This document shows positions 9,596 through 17,862 of a DNA stretch of 32,892 nucleotides, in pieces. This DNA is from an uncultured Eubacteriaceae bacterium. GTDB lineage: Bacteria; Bacillota; Clostridia; Eubacteriales; Eubacteriaceae. The notes beneath the pieces were generated by a model. The model was not told the origin of the DNA and did no database searches. It saw only the letters and a list, made by a program, of their open reading frames with translations. The stretch spans positions 1 through 32,892 of the forward strand of contig CALMRA010000223.1 of NCBI GenBank assembly GCA_937872065.1. Direction: 5' to 3'. How positions within the stretch are numbered: position 1 is the first letter of the stretch; every line of letters begins with the position of its first letter. Made by a program: the position numbers and the translations under genes.

Positions 9596-10798
9596 ATGGC
9601 ATATCCATTCTCAACAATCGAAGAAGCGCTTGACGATCTGCGCGCGGGAAAGATCATCCTCGTCACCGACGACGAAGACAGGGAAAACGAAGGCGATATG
9701 ATCTGCGCAGCTGAGTTTGCGACGACAGAAAATGTTAACCTGATGGCGTCCCGGGCGAAGGGGCTGATCTGCATGCCCATGAGCGGCGAGCTGTGCGACG
9801 CGCTGCTGCTTCCCCAGATGGTCACGAACAATACCGACAATCACGAAACGGCCTTCACGGATTCCATCGACTTTGTCGAAACGACCACCGGCATCTCCGC
9901 AGTGGAACGCGGGATCACCGCGCGGGCCTGCGTGTCCGACAACGTGAAGCCTGCGGATTTCCGCCGGCCGGGCCATATGTTCCCGCTGCGCGCGAAGAAA
10001 AACGGCGTGCTGGAACGGGACGGCCATACCGAAGCGACTGTGGATCTGATGAGACTCGCGGGTCTCAAGGAATGCGGCCTGTGCTGCGAGATCATGCGCG
10101 ACGACGGAACGATGATGCGCACGAAGGAGCTGCTGGGGCTGGCCGAGGAGCTGGGACTTAAGATCATCACGATTCACGCGCTCCAGGAACACAGGAAGCG
10201 TCATGAAAAGCTCGTGGACCAGATCGCCTGTGCGAAGATGCCGACGAAATACGGCGATTTCCGTGCCTGCGGCTACGTGAACCGGCTCAACGGCGAACAT
10301 CATGTGGCCCTGGTCAAGGGCGATATCGGCGACGGGAAAGACCTGCTGGTCCGCGTCCACTCCGAATGTCTGACGGGCGACGCCTTCGGCAGCATCCGCT
10401 GCGACTGCGGCGACCAGTTTGCGGCCGCGATGCGCATGATCGAAGCGGAAGGCCGGGGTGTCCTGCTGTATATGCGCCAGGAAGGACGGGGCATCGGGCT
10501 CATCAACAAGATCCGCGCCTACGAGCTTCAGGATGCCGGCATGGATACCCTCGAAGCCAATCTCGCCCTCGGATTTGACGGCGATCTCCGCGAATACTAC
10601 ATCGGCGCGCAGATTCTCCACGATCTCGGTGTCAGGACGATGCGTCTTCTGACGAACAATCCGGATAAGGTCTATCAGCTGTCCGATTTCGGCATCGAGA
10701 TCACACAGCGCGTCCCGATTATCATCAAGGACAATCCTCACGACCGTTTTTACCTGCAGACGAAGCAGGAAAAGATGGGTCATATCCTGGGTTATTAA
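9596..10798 (+). CDS. ribBA: bifunctional 3,4-dihydroxy-2-butanone 4-phosphate synthase / GTP cyclohydrolase II
   Basis: Supplies both precursors of riboflavin: the four-carbon unit from ribulose 5-phosphate and the pyrimidine from GTP. In the 400-residue fusion the N-terminal half (1-200) carries [22 protein letters not shown] and [13 protein letters not shown] of the DHBP synthase, and the C-terminal half carries [21 protein letters not shown] (zinc cysteines), [19 protein letters not shown] and LTNNPDKV of GTP cyclohydrolase II. Preceded by GGAGG. A 123-bp gap separates it from ribE with no clear promoter, so it is probably in the same transcript. Confidence 0.96.
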   Translation: MAYPFSTIEEALDDLRAGKIILVTDDEDRENEGDMICAAEFATTENVNLMASRAKGLICMPMSGELCDALLLPQMVTNNTDNHETAFTDSIDFVETTTGISAVERGITARACVSDNVKPADFRRPGHMFPLRAKKNGVLERDGHTEATVDLMRLAGLKECGLCCEIMRDDGTMMRTKELLGLAEELGLKIITIHALQEHRKRHEKLVDQIACAKMPTKYGDFRACGYVNRLNGEHHVALVKGDIGDGKDLLVRVHSECLTGDAFGSIRCDCGDQFAAAMRMIEAEGRGVLLYMRQEGRGIGLINKIRAYELQDAGMDTLEANLALGFDGDLREYYIGAQILHDLGVRTMRLLTNNPDKVYQLSDFGIEITQRVPIIIKDNPHDRFYLQTKQEKMGHILGY

Positions 10799-10870
10799 TC
10801 CGCAGGACCTGTTATTAACTTCCCGATTTAATTACCGGCACAGTTTAGAAACTGACTGAATAAAAATACA

Positions 10871-10888
10871 CAGAACGAGTGCGTTCTG
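10871..10888 (+). repeat. 7-bp hairpin between ribBA and ribH
   Basis: CAGAACG / CGTTCTG with a 4-base loop, 24 bases before the ribH start. Without a T-run it is unlikely to terminate; it may affect message stability. Confidence 0.35.
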
Positions 10889-10912
10889 TCATAAAATAAA
10901 GGAAAAACAAAC

Positions 10913-11404
10913 ATGAAAACATTCGAAGGCAGCCTTATCCCCTCACAGAGCACCGTATCCGACCAGCCCGCGATCCGGGTCGGCATTGTCGCAGCCCGTT
11001 TCAACGAATTCATCACGTCAAAGCTCGTCGGCGGCGCACTGGACGGACTTCGCCGTCACGACGTTCCCGAAGAAGACGTCGATATCGCATGGGTTCCGGG
11101 TGCGTTCGAAATTCCGCTTATCGCCCAGAAAATGGCTCAGAGCGGCAGATACGACGCGGTGATCTGCCTCGGCGCCGTCATCCGGGGTGCGACGACGCAT
11201 TACGACTACGTCTGCAGCGAAGCAGCGAAGGGCATCGCTCAGAGCTCGCTGTCAACAGGCGTGCCGATTATGTTCGGGGTCCTGACGACGGAAAACATCG
11301 AACAGGCCATCGAACGCGCAGGCAGCAAGGCCGGAAACAAGGGCTACGACTGCGCGCTGGGCGCGATCGAAATGGTCAATCTAATCCGCGGACTGGAAGC
11401 CTGA
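10913..11404 (+). CDS. ribH: 6,7-dimethyl-8-ribityllumazine synthase
   Basis: Condenses 5-amino-6-ribitylaminouracil with dihydroxybutanone phosphate to give lumazine, forming an icosahedral or pentameric shell in the cytoplasm. The 163-residue protein is full length, with [20 protein letters not shown] near the N-terminus, [10 protein letters not shown], and the catalytic-histidine segment [20 protein letters not shown] precedes the ATG. It completes a full GTP-plus-ribulose-5-phosphate to riboflavin pathway in one operon, apart from the dephosphorylation step. Confidence 0.96.
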   Translation: MKTFEGSLIPSQSTVSDQPAIRVGIVAARFNEFITSKLVGGALDGLRRHDVPEEDVDIAWVPGAFEIPLIAQKMAQSGRYDAVICLGAVIRGATTHYDYVCSEAAKGIAQSSLSTGVPIMFGVLTTENIEQAIERAGSKAGNKGYDCALGAIEMVNLIRGLEA

Positions 11405-11440
11405 GGATCGATCCGTTAAAGCGAAGACTGCGGCGGGCTG

Positions 11441-11474
11441 CTGTAAAACCGGATGTTTTCTTAAAACTTTACAG
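11441..11474 (+). repeat. nested dyad after ribH
   Basis: CTGTAAA (11441-11447) and TTTACAG (11468-11474) flank an inner GTTTT / AAAAC pair. This can fold but lacks a T-run, so read-through from ribH into the next gene is plausible. Confidence 0.3.
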
Positions 11475-11509
11475 ATTCGGCGGATGAACCGAACCAGATC
11501 CGGAGACAG

Positions 11510-12352
11510 ATGAGTATGAAGGAATGTCTGCGCAGCGCGCTGCCGTCATCAAAACTGAATAAGGACCGGCTTGAGACCGGGAGGACAGCTTCCGAAACGC
11601 AGCTTGTCCGAAGAAAACGAATCAGCTGGATCGACACGCTGCGGGGGATCACAGTGGTCAGCATGTTTCTGTATCACGGGATGTGGGATCTCGTCAATCT
11701 GTACGGAATCAACGCGCCGTGGTACAGGAGCACCCCCGGTTACATCTGGGAGCAGAGTATCTGCTGGACCTTTATCCTGATCGCCGGATTCTGCTGGAGC
11801 CTGGACAGGCATCCGCTCAGGCGAGGGCTGATCGTCTTCGGATGCGGAGCCCTCGTCTCCATCGCGACGCTGCTGTACTCGCCGGATTCCCCGATCCTCT
11901 TCGGGATCCTGACGTTTATCGGGACCGCCTCGCTTCTGATGATTCCGTTTAAAAAGCTGCTGAACCGGATACCGGCTTCCGCCGGTCTCGCACTGAGCTT
12001 TACAGCTTTCGTACTGCTCAGGAATGTCAATAATCACTGGTTCGGTTTCGAGAGCTGGCGTCCGCTCCCCGTTCCTTCCGTTCTGTATCAGAATCTCGCC
12101 ACGACGCTGATCGGGTTTCCGGGAGCGGGCTTCTATTCGTCGGACTATTTCGCGCTCATCCCGTGGATCTTTTTGTATCTATGCGGTTTCTTTCTATATA
12201 GAATCTGGAAGCAGAACAGAGACCGGATACCGTTTCTGCAGAGAGACCTCCCTGCCGGACCCTTCGCCGAGATCGGTCGCCACGCGCTGATCATCTACTT
12301 GCTGCATCAGCCGGTGCTTGTGCTGCTGCTGATGCTGATTATGGGGCGATAG
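11510..12352 (+). CDS. DUF1624 / heparan-alpha-glucosaminide N-acetyltransferase-like membrane protein
   Basis: A 280-residue integral membrane protein. The segment RISWIDTLRGITVVSMFLYH at about residues 36-55 is the hallmark of the DUF1624 (HGSNAT catalytic-like) family of predicted acyltransferases, and several hydrophobic spans follow, ending LLMLIMGR. Its substrate is unknown. The ATG at 11510 has GGAGA close by; an ATG at 11516 is an alternative. It lies 105 bp after ribH in the same direction with no obvious promoter or terminator between, so it may be the distal gene of the riboflavin operon. A strong terminator follows at 12430. Confidence 0.82.
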   Translation: MSMKECLRSALPSSKLNKDRLETGRTASETQLVRRKRISWIDTLRGITVVSMFLYHGMWDLVNLYGINAPWYRSTPGYIWEQSICWTFILIAGFCWSLDRHPLRRGLIVFGCGALVSIATLLYSPDSPILFGILTFIGTASLLMIPFKKLLNRIPASAGLALSFTAFVLLRNVNNHWFGFESWRPLPVPSVLYQNLATTLIGFPGAGFYSSDYFALIPWIFLYLCGFFLYRIWKQNRDRIPFLQRDLPAGPFAEIGRHALIIYLLHQPVLVLLLMLIMGR

Positions 12353-12429
12353 GACAGAACCGGTTGACCGGCATAGTCTCTTAATCATCTTCTTTAGAAA
12401 AAAACGAAAAAAACACGGCATCTCCGTCC

Positions 12430-12473
12430 AAACAAAAAGATCTTTTCCGGAATCGGAAGAGATCTTTTTGTTT
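12430..12473. terminator. strong bidirectional terminator
   Basis: A 20-bp inverted repeat (one G-U pair) with loop GAAT, rich in A at one end and T at the other, so it works in both directions. It separates the rightward riboflavin operon from the leftward reductase gene. Confidence 0.92.
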
Positions 12474-12492
12474 ATCAGCCATTACAATCAAA

Positions 12493-13227
12493 TTACTCAC
12501 CTTTTTCAGCATTATCAATCAGATATCTGAGCCATACACTGCCGCCGTCTTTGATCTGTGCGTCACGCAGTCTGAAGCTGACTGCCTTGTCTTGTGTAAA
12601 TCCGCCTCTGGTTGAGAACAGCGCCGGTGTTTCATCCGAACCGTCGGCCGCTGCCGCAATCACGAGACTCAGCTCGTCGCACAGTCCCGCCTGAATAAAC
12701 GACCAGTTCAGGACACCGCCTCCGCCCAGCATCAGAGTTTCGATACCGAACAGCTCCTTCAGCTTTTCGACTGCCCGCTCATAATCCAGCTGTTCTTCAC
12801 CCGCGATGATATACGAGATTCCGAGATTTCTTAAAAAGGCTTTGTACGCATTGCCCGCCTTCCCCGTCAGAACTTCTATGACGTGAGCTGTCGTATCGAC
12901 GTAAGTGAGCTTATTGTTTGTCCAGCCCAGCTTTCCTGAAGGATCGACCGACACATAATACATCCCGGTCTTCTCAGCGGCGTAATCTCCGTCCGGAACA
13001 GCCGGCGCGTTTTCATCCAGCTTCGGCTTTTTATAAAACGTGAAATTGTCGTCGGTCGTCACACGACCAGACAGCCATCCCTGATGCCTGTAGTACGGCT
13101 TCTTTCCGAAGGCGATGTCGTAAAAGACGCTGCCCGCAGCGTTTCCTTCCGGTGTTCTCATATAATTTCCCATGATTTTCCCGTCTATCGAGGTCATCAT
13201 GTGGCAGAAAATGTAAGGTCTGTTCAT
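12493..13227 (-). CDS. RibD C-terminal-domain / dihydrofolate-reductase-like protein
   Basis: A 244-residue NAD(P)H-dependent reductase of the RibD_C/DHFR fold. The start MNRPYIFCHMMTSIDGKIMG matches the KIAMTADG segment of the RibD reductase domain, and the later LMLGGGGVLNWSFIQAGLCDEL is the nucleotide-binding part shared with RibD_C. No deaminase domain is present. The ATG at 13227 is preferred because GGAG lies six bases upstream; an in-frame ATG four codons earlier overlaps that site. It faces the riboflavin operon across a shared terminator but has its own promoter and no FMN riboswitch, so it is probably not a pathway enzyme in the strict sense. Its substrate is unknown. Confidence 0.85.
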   Translation of the reverse strand: MNRPYIFCHMMTSIDGKIMGNYMRTPEGNAAGSVFYDIAFGKKPYYRHQGWLSGRVTTDDNFTFYKKPKLDENAPAVPDGDYAAEKTGMYYVSVDPSGKLGWTNNKLTYVDTTAHVIEVLTGKAGNAYKAFLRNLGISYIIAGEEQLDYERAVEKLKELFGIETLMLGGGGVLNWSFIQAGLCDELSLVIAAAADGSDETPALFSTRGGFTQDKAVSFRLRDAQIKDGGSVWLRYLIDNAEKGE

Positions 13228-13250
13228 TAATATCTCCATTAACCTGAAGT

Positions 13251-13280
13251 CGGACCGCCGTAAAGGGGTACGGCAGTCCG
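13251..13280 (-). repeat. 5' leader hairpin of the RibD_C-like gene
   Basis: CGGACCGCCGTA pairs with TACGGCAGTCCG (one mismatch) around AAGGGG, 24 bases before the start codon and downstream of the probable promoter. It lies in the transcribed leader; role unknown. Confidence 0.4.
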
Positions 13281-13287
13281 CACCTCT

Positions 13288-13316
13288 ATTGTAGCGATGC
13301 GGCTGTTTGTTTGCTA
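13288..13316 (-). promoter_or_regulatory. probable promoter of the RibD_C-like gene
   Basis: On the minus strand TTAGCA (13311-13316) and TACAAT (13288-13293) are 17 bases apart. Confidence 0.5.
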
Positions 13317-13418
13317 ATGCTTATCTGATATCTGAATGTATGCCTTGAGGTAATTAGTTAAACTCAATAATTCAAACTGCCCTGACATAAAATTTGCCCG
13401 AGAGTCATTCACTCCAAG

Positions 13419-13471
13419 AAAAACAAAAAGAGCCGTTGACTATGCAGATAAATCTGTCTAGTCAACGGCTC
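13419..13471 (-). terminator. terminator of the molbindin gene
   Basis: Perfect 13-bp stem GAGCCGTTGACTA / TAGTCAACGGCTC with an internal CAGAT/ATCTG extension, followed on the minus strand by TTTTTGTTTTT. Confidence 0.92.
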
Positions 13472-13507
13472 AGTATGTGATCCGGCCGTCAGACCGGAAA
13501 TGGAGTC

Positions 13508-13720
13508 TTAGTCGTCTACGCCGACCATGACGTTGGAAGCCTTGATTACTGCGTAGCATTCCGAACCGACTTCGAGGCCGAGTTCCTTGACTGCCGCAAT
13601 TGTAATAACCGATGTGATAACCGGGCCTGCATCCAGTTCGATTGTTACGATCGAATTGACCGCACCTTCATTGATTTTCAGTACCTTACCCTTGAGCTGA
13701 TTTCTTGCGCTGAGTTTCAT
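13508..13720 (-). CDS. molbindin / TOBE-domain protein (Mop family)
   Basis: A 70-residue single-domain protein. MKLSARNQLKGKVLKINEGA is the standard start of a Mop/TOBE domain, followed by VNSIVTIELDAG and ending SNVMVGVD, all matching molybdate- or tungstate-binding molbindins, which store or buffer oxyanion as oligomers. GGAG precedes the ATG. It is monocistronic, with its own promoter and terminator; no mod transporter or molybdopterin gene is nearby. Confidence 0.9.
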   Translation of the reverse strand: MKLSARNQLKGKVLKINEGAVNSIVTIELDAGPVITSVITIAAVKELGLEVGSECYAVIKASNVMVGVDD

Positions 13721-13764
13721 GATGTCTCCTTTAAATTGTAGTCTACGAAATGTAGGCTTGTATG

Positions 13765-13792
13765 ATTATATCCGAAACATCCATAATGTCTA
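13765..13792 (-). promoter_or_regulatory. promoter of the molbindin gene
   Basis: TAGACA (13787-13792) and a perfect TATAAT (13765-13770) are 16 bases apart on the minus strand. The leader after it contains the small dyads CTAC-ATTTC-GTAG and GTAGTCTAC, possible regulator contacts. Confidence 0.7.
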
Positions 13793-13860
13793 CAAATTAA
13801 TACATTAAATCGAATTTATCTGTAAATCTATCCTTTTAAAGGAGTTTTCATTCAATATTT

Positions 13861-15294
13861 TTACTCCTTCGCAGTCAGGATTTCAACAGCTTCTCTCAGG
13901 GTATTTTCATTGCCCGTATTTCCGGGGAAGATGACGTACGGTGTTTTCGGGAATCGGCTTTCTTCGCCGGTCTGCCAGACGGGAATCCCCGGACAAATCT
14001 GACCGAGAACGTCGGCCCGTTTGACTGAGAGGGCTTTGGTCCCGACATCGCTGGAGGTGATTCCGCCCTTGGCGATAACGAACGCCGGGGTTTTCTTCAG
14101 TCTTCCTACGAGACTCTGGACGCCGTCGCTGATCTTGACGCTTCTCAACAAAGCGCTTTCCTTCGTATCGTCATCAAGACTCAGAAGCTTCCTGTCCGTG
14201 TAACAGACAGCCGTCTTTCCGTCGTCCATCGCAGCCTCTTCCAGCGCGACACAGCGGTCCACTTCATTATAGAAAGCTTCGTCTCCGTCGAGCACCTTAT
14301 TCGAATCAAAGGCGACCGGTACGACATTGTCGAGTTTTAACAGCTCTTCGAGCTGAGCCGTCGTTTTCTGCGTATGACTTCCGACGACGACAATACCGCC
14401 GCGTCCCGTCTGTTCCGTAACCATATCTTCCCGCGTCAGGAGCGGAATATCTGAAATTCCTCCGAGAACCTTCACGAGTCCTGCGGCAGTGCGGAACATA
14501 AACGTTTTCCCTTTTGCCATCGCCCTGTACAGCGCCACCGCGAATACCTTGATATCACAGTAGTCGATCGCATTGACGACGACCTTGCCGAAATCGTGAA
14601 CGGATTCGAGCTGCTTTTCGATTCCGTCATAGTCGCAGGCACGAAGCGAATCCAGACTGATGCATACGACATCTTCCGCCTTGTATTCACCCTTCGTCTT
14701 TTCTTCGATATATTCGGGAATATTCGAATGCTTGTAGCCGAAGGTCTTGTCCTGAGCGAATTCCGTCATTGCGGCGGGAACGAGCTCATCTCCCTGAAGA
14801 ACGTAATGGGTATTGCCGATTGTAAAGCGTCCGCCTTCCTTAAAAAACGGAGTCAGCACTTCGCCGTCTACATGGAATCCGTCCTTCTCCATTTCGTCGC
14901 GCAGCAGAGCGGGTTCGATGGGGTAATGACCCCGCAGTGTCGAGTCGCTCCTCGACATAATCAGATAAGGTCTGCCGGTTTCCTTCGCCGCCTGAGCTAC
15001 CCGTGCTCCGATCTCCTTATGTGCTTTCGTCGTTTCATCGACGGTCATTCCGCGTGAATTGGTCAGGACGTAAAAGACCTTGTTGTCTTCGTCAAATCCG
15101 GCCCGCAGACTTTCCGGTTCCCAGTCCGTGTAGACTGAAATATCATGAACCGTCTGAACGCCGGTCGGATCGTCATCCAGTACGACAATCTTCGTATTTT
15201 CGGCAGCAATTTCGTCAGCCAGCAGCGCATCGACAGCCTTTTCATCCACCGCGGGAAAGCTTTCCAGTACGGATTTCGGCAGTATCTTTTCCAT
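13861..15294 (-). CDS. four-carbon acid sugar kinase, DUF1537/OtnK family
   Basis: Expected to phosphorylate a four-carbon sugar acid (3-oxo-tetronate, threonate or erythronate type) using ATP. The 477-residue protein has the two-domain DUF1537 plan: the N-terminal IVVLDDDPTGVQTVHDISVY motif with SRSDSTLRGHYP, and the C-terminal nucleotide-binding part containing VVVGSHT, FVIAKGGITSSDVG and FPGNTG. The ATG at 15294 has AAAGGA upstream; an earlier in-frame GTG at 15321 would overlap the end of gntP. It is the third gene of an operon with a beta-hydroxyacid dehydrogenase and a GntP permease, the arrangement known for tetronate catabolism. Exact substrate not decidable from sequence. Confidence 0.9.
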   Translation of the reverse strand: MEKILPKSVLESFPAVDEKAVDALLADEIAAENTKIVVLDDDPTGVQTVHDISVYTDWEPESLRAGFDEDNKVFYVLTNSRGMTVDETTKAHKEIGARVAQAAKETGRPYLIMSRSDSTLRGHYPIEPALLRDEMEKDGFHVDGEVLTPFFKEGGRFTIGNTHYVLQGDELVPAAMTEFAQDKTFGYKHSNIPEYIEEKTKGEYKAEDVVCISLDSLRACDYDGIEKQLESVHDFGKVVVNAIDYCDIKVFAVALYRAMAKGKTFMFRTAAGLVKVLGGISDIPLLTREDMVTEQTGRGGIVVVGSHTQKTTAQLEELLKLDNVVPVAFDSNKVLDGDEAFYNEVDRCVALEEAAMDDGKTAVCYTDRKLLSLDDDTKESALLRSVKISDGVQSLVGRLKKTPAFVIAKGGITSSDVGTKALSVKRADVLGQICPGIPVWQTGEESRFPKTPYVIFPGNTGNENTLREAVEILTAKE

Positions 15295-15314
15295 GAGTAT
15301 TTTTCCTTTCAAAT

Positions 15315-16661
15315 TTAGCACAGAGGCAGTCCGACTGCCGAATTGATCAGATCGAGAATAAGTATGACGCCGAATGCGGCAAACGAGGCGATGGTTCCGC
15401 CGATGGTCCAGGATTTGAGCGTATCGGAAACGCTGAGTCCGCCGAATCGGGACAGAATCCAGAAGCCGGAGTCATTCGGCAGCGAGAAGCCGATACCGCC
15501 CGCACATATCGCAAGTCCGACAAGAACAGGCGACGCACCGGTTCCTGCTAGCGCAGGTCCGAGAATGCTTGCTGTAGTGACCAGAGCGACCGTCGTGGAG
15601 CCCTGAGAGACACGCAGCAGAGCGCTTAAAGCGAAGGCCAGAACGATGGGCGGAATATTCATCGCGGTCATCGTCTGGACAAGATAGTCGCCGATTCCGC
15701 TTTTGCTGATTACCGCGCCGAAAGCACCGCCTGCGCCTGTGATCAGAAGGATCAGCCCGGCTGATGAAGCGGCTTCCTGAACGAGATCGTCGAAGCTTCT
15801 GTGAATGTGTCTGCGGAGCATGACTACCGCAAAAATGCAGCCTGCGAGCAGGGCGATATTTTTATCTCCGAGAAATCCCATGATCATCGCGAACGTTGAA
15901 TCCGCCGGCATCAGAGCCGTGATCAGATTTCCGAGGAGAATCAGAACGATCGGAAACAGCAGCGTGAGCATTGAAAGGCCGAAGCTTGGAAGGTCGCTCC
16001 TGTCGGCAAGCTCCACTGCATCTTCGCCTTCAGGCACGTAGGGCGCGTCTTTATCGAAACGTTTGCCGTAAAGCCAGCCGCCCGCCATAATCGCGACGAA
16101 GCCTGCGATCAGAGAGTAGAGCAGGAAGCCGCCCATGTTCGCACCCATGCTGTCCGCGACGGCCAGAGGTCCCGGTGTCGGGATAACCATCGCATGACCG
16201 ACGATTGTGCCGACGCCCAGCGCGCAGATGAAGACCATCATGCTCTTCTTCGTTTCTTTTGCAACGTATTTCAGGATAGGCATCATGATGACGAATGCCG
16301 CGTCCATGAAGACGGGAATAGAGATCAGAAATCCTGCTGTCGTAATCGCGAGAGGCGCCCGTTTCGGGCCTGTGTATTTGACTAGATTTCGTGCGATAGA
16401 TTCGGTCGCGCCGGCTTCCGACAAAATATTGTCGGAAATGATGCCGAGACCGATTACAATACCGATACCTTTTAACGTACTTCCGAAGCCCGTGGCGATG
16501 GTATCTGAGATATCGCCGATAGGCATCTGTACGACGAAGCCGGTAACGATGGACGTTATCAGCATCGCGATAAACGGATTGATTTTAAACTTTATGATAA
16601 GCAGAAGCAGAAGGAGGATCGATGCCACAAAGGCGATCATCAACGGTGTTCCGGTTAGCAT
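15315..16661 (-). CDS. GntP-family gluconate/sugar-acid:proton symporter
   Basis: A 448-residue inner-membrane permease. LMIAFVASILLLLLLIIKFK and INPFIAMLITSIVTG at the N-terminus, AGATESIARNLVKYTGPKRA and the VSQGSTTVALVTTASI and SLPNDSGFW motifs toward the C-terminus are typical of GntP/Gnt-II transporters, with about a dozen spans. It lies between the dehydrogenase and the DUF1537 kinase, so the substrate is probably a short sugar acid such as threonate, erythronate or glycerate rather than gluconate. Spacing to the kinase start is about 20 bp. Confidence 0.93.
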   Translation of the reverse strand: MLTGTPLMIAFVASILLLLLLIIKFKINPFIAMLITSIVTGFVVQMPIGDISDTIATGFGSTLKGIGIVIGLGIISDNILSEAGATESIARNLVKYTGPKRAPLAITTAGFLISIPVFMDAAFVIMMPILKYVAKETKKSMMVFICALGVGTIVGHAMVIPTPGPLAVADSMGANMGGFLLYSLIAGFVAIMAGGWLYGKRFDKDAPYVPEGEDAVELADRSDLPSFGLSMLTLLFPIVLILLGNLITALMPADSTFAMIMGFLGDKNIALLAGCIFAVVMLRRHIHRSFDDLVQEAASSAGLILLITGAGGAFGAVISKSGIGDYLVQTMTAMNIPPIVLAFALSALLRVSQGSTTVALVTTASILGPALAGTGASPVLVGLAICAGGIGFSLPNDSGFWILSRFGGLSVSDTLKSWTIGGTIASFAAFGVILILDLINSAVGLPLC

Positions 16662-16714
16662 ATTTATCCCTTTCTCAACTGAGTTTTATTCGATTAAATC
16701 GAGGCCGCTCTTTG

Positions 16715-17614
16715 TTATTCTGCCGTTACGTCTGATTTTACGATCACATCTGCCAGCTGTTCGAAGAACTGAACGTATCCGCCGTGATCGTCGTCCATAT
16801 GTCCCCCTACCTTAAGCGCCTGCTGTACTTCGAACAGCTGTGCGGTAAAGGGCATCGGCACGTCGATGGTATGGGCCGTCGCCAGGACATTCTTGATATC
16901 TTTATGATTAATGCTGATCTTTCCGCCCGGCTTGAAGTTGCGCGCGCAGATCATCGGAGCTTTCGCATCGAGAACGGCGCTGCCTGCAAGGCCTCCGCGG
17001 ATCGCTTTATAAACCTTCATTGGATCCGCTCCGGCTTTTGTCGCAAGGACGAGCGCTTCGGAAACAGCCGCGATGTTCAGGTTGACGATGACCTGATTGG
17101 CAAGCTTCGTGACGCTGCCGCTTCCCGAGGGACCGATGAGCTGTGCGCTGGATCCGAGGATATCAAATACCGGCGCCATCCCGTCGAAGTCTTTTTCATC
17201 ACCGCCGCACATAATCGCAAGCGTTCCGGCTATCGCTCCGGGTTCTCCCCCCGATACAGGCGCATCGACAAATCCGACTCCGATTGCAGCGAGCTTATTA
17301 TAGCAGGTCTGACTTTCTGTCGGAGTGACACTGGACATATCGCAGACGATCTTGCCTTCCGTCAGGGTTTCTGCAAGGCCGTTTTTCCCGAACAGAACAT
17401 CCTGAACGATGGCTCCGTTCGGAAGAATCGTAACGATAATATCGCATTTTCTGCCGATTGTCTGATAATCGCCTGCTTCCGCGCCGAGCTCGACTGCTTT
17501 GGCGACCGCTTCTTTATTCAGATCGCTTACCATAAGCGGAACATCCGCCTGAAGGAGATTTTTAGCCATTGGGAGACCCATGATTCCGAGACCGATAAAT
17601 CCAACATTTTTCAT
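16715..17614 (-). CDS. beta-hydroxyacid dehydrogenase (LtnD / tartronate-semialdehyde reductase family)
   Basis: NAD(P)-dependent oxidation of a 2- or 3-hydroxy acid. The 299-residue protein starts MKNVGFIGLGIMGLPMAKNL (Rossmann GxGxxG), has the substrate motif DAPVSGGEPGA (about 117-127) and the catalytic lysine K170 in GSVTKLANQ. The ATG at 17614 has GAGGAAG upstream; the longer open frame to 17725 covers promoter sequence. First gene of the acid-sugar operon. The family includes L-threonate 2-dehydrogenase (LtnD) and tartronate-semialdehyde reductase (GarR/GlxR); pairing with a DUF1537 kinase favours an LtnD-like role. Confidence 0.9.
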   Translation of the reverse strand: MKNVGFIGLGIMGLPMAKNLLQADVPLMVSDLNKEAVAKAVELGAEAGDYQTIGRKCDIIVTILPNGAIVQDVLFGKNGLAETLTEGKIVCDMSSVTPTESQTCYNKLAAIGVGFVDAPVSGGEPGAIAGTLAIMCGGDEKDFDGMAPVFDILGSSAQLIGPSGSGSVTKLANQVIVNLNIAAVSEALVLATKAGADPMKVYKAIRGGLAGSAVLDAKAPMICARNFKPGGKISINHKDIKNVLATAHTIDVPMPFTAQLFEVQQALKVGGHMDDDHGGYVQFFEQLADVIVKSDVTAE

Positions 17615-17666
17615 TTTACTTCCTCTTTCCCCTGCTACGTTCAGCAAATAATTTATAATTCCGTAT

Positions 17667-17680
17667 ACCGGTATACCGGT
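17667..17680. promoter_or_regulatory. operator O2 of the acid-sugar operon
   Basis: Perfect 14-base palindrome ACCGGTATACCGGT, sharing the 12-base core CCGGTATACCGG with the large palindrome at 17787-17818. It lies about 10-23 bases downstream of the predicted transcription start of the dehydrogenase operon, where a bound repressor would block transcription. It overlaps a second palindrome, TATACCGGTATA (17664-17675). Confidence 0.75.
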
Positions 17681-17695
17681 GTTCCCTTGATTTGT

Positions 17696-17725
17696 ATCAT
17701 AAACCCTAACCGGGATCCCGGTCAA
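17696..17725 (-). promoter_or_regulatory. promoter of the acid-sugar operon
   Basis: TTGACC (17720-17725) and TATGAT (17696-17701) on the minus strand with an 18-base spacer. The spacer contains the palindrome CCGGGATCCCGG (17710-17721), a near copy of the operator core with GATC in place of TATA. Confidence 0.65.
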
Positions 17726-17786
17726 GCAAATTTTCTAATTTTCTTTATTTTTCGTTCAATGTTTCCTGAATCCATGGGAATTTAAA

Positions 17787-17818
17787 ATATTACATTCCGG
17801 TATACCGGAATGTAATAT
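17787..17818. promoter_or_regulatory. operator O1, perfect 32-bp palindrome overlapping the gntR-type promoter
   Basis: The half-site ATATTACATTCCGGTA is followed by its exact complement, a 32-base perfect palindrome. It contains the CCGGTATACCGG core also found at 17668-17679. A TTACAT (17790-17795) and TAATAT (17813-17818) pair with 17-base spacing lies wholly inside it, so the regulator would cover its own promoter. Confidence 0.85.
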
Positions 17819-17862
17819 GATAGAATTAAATAAAGACAGAGTATTCAGTAAAGGAGAAGGTT

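Noticed and set aside
9611-10783. 390-codon open frame antisense to ribBA
   Set aside because: Exact shadow of a confidently identified gene; no ribosome binding site and no recognisable family sequence.
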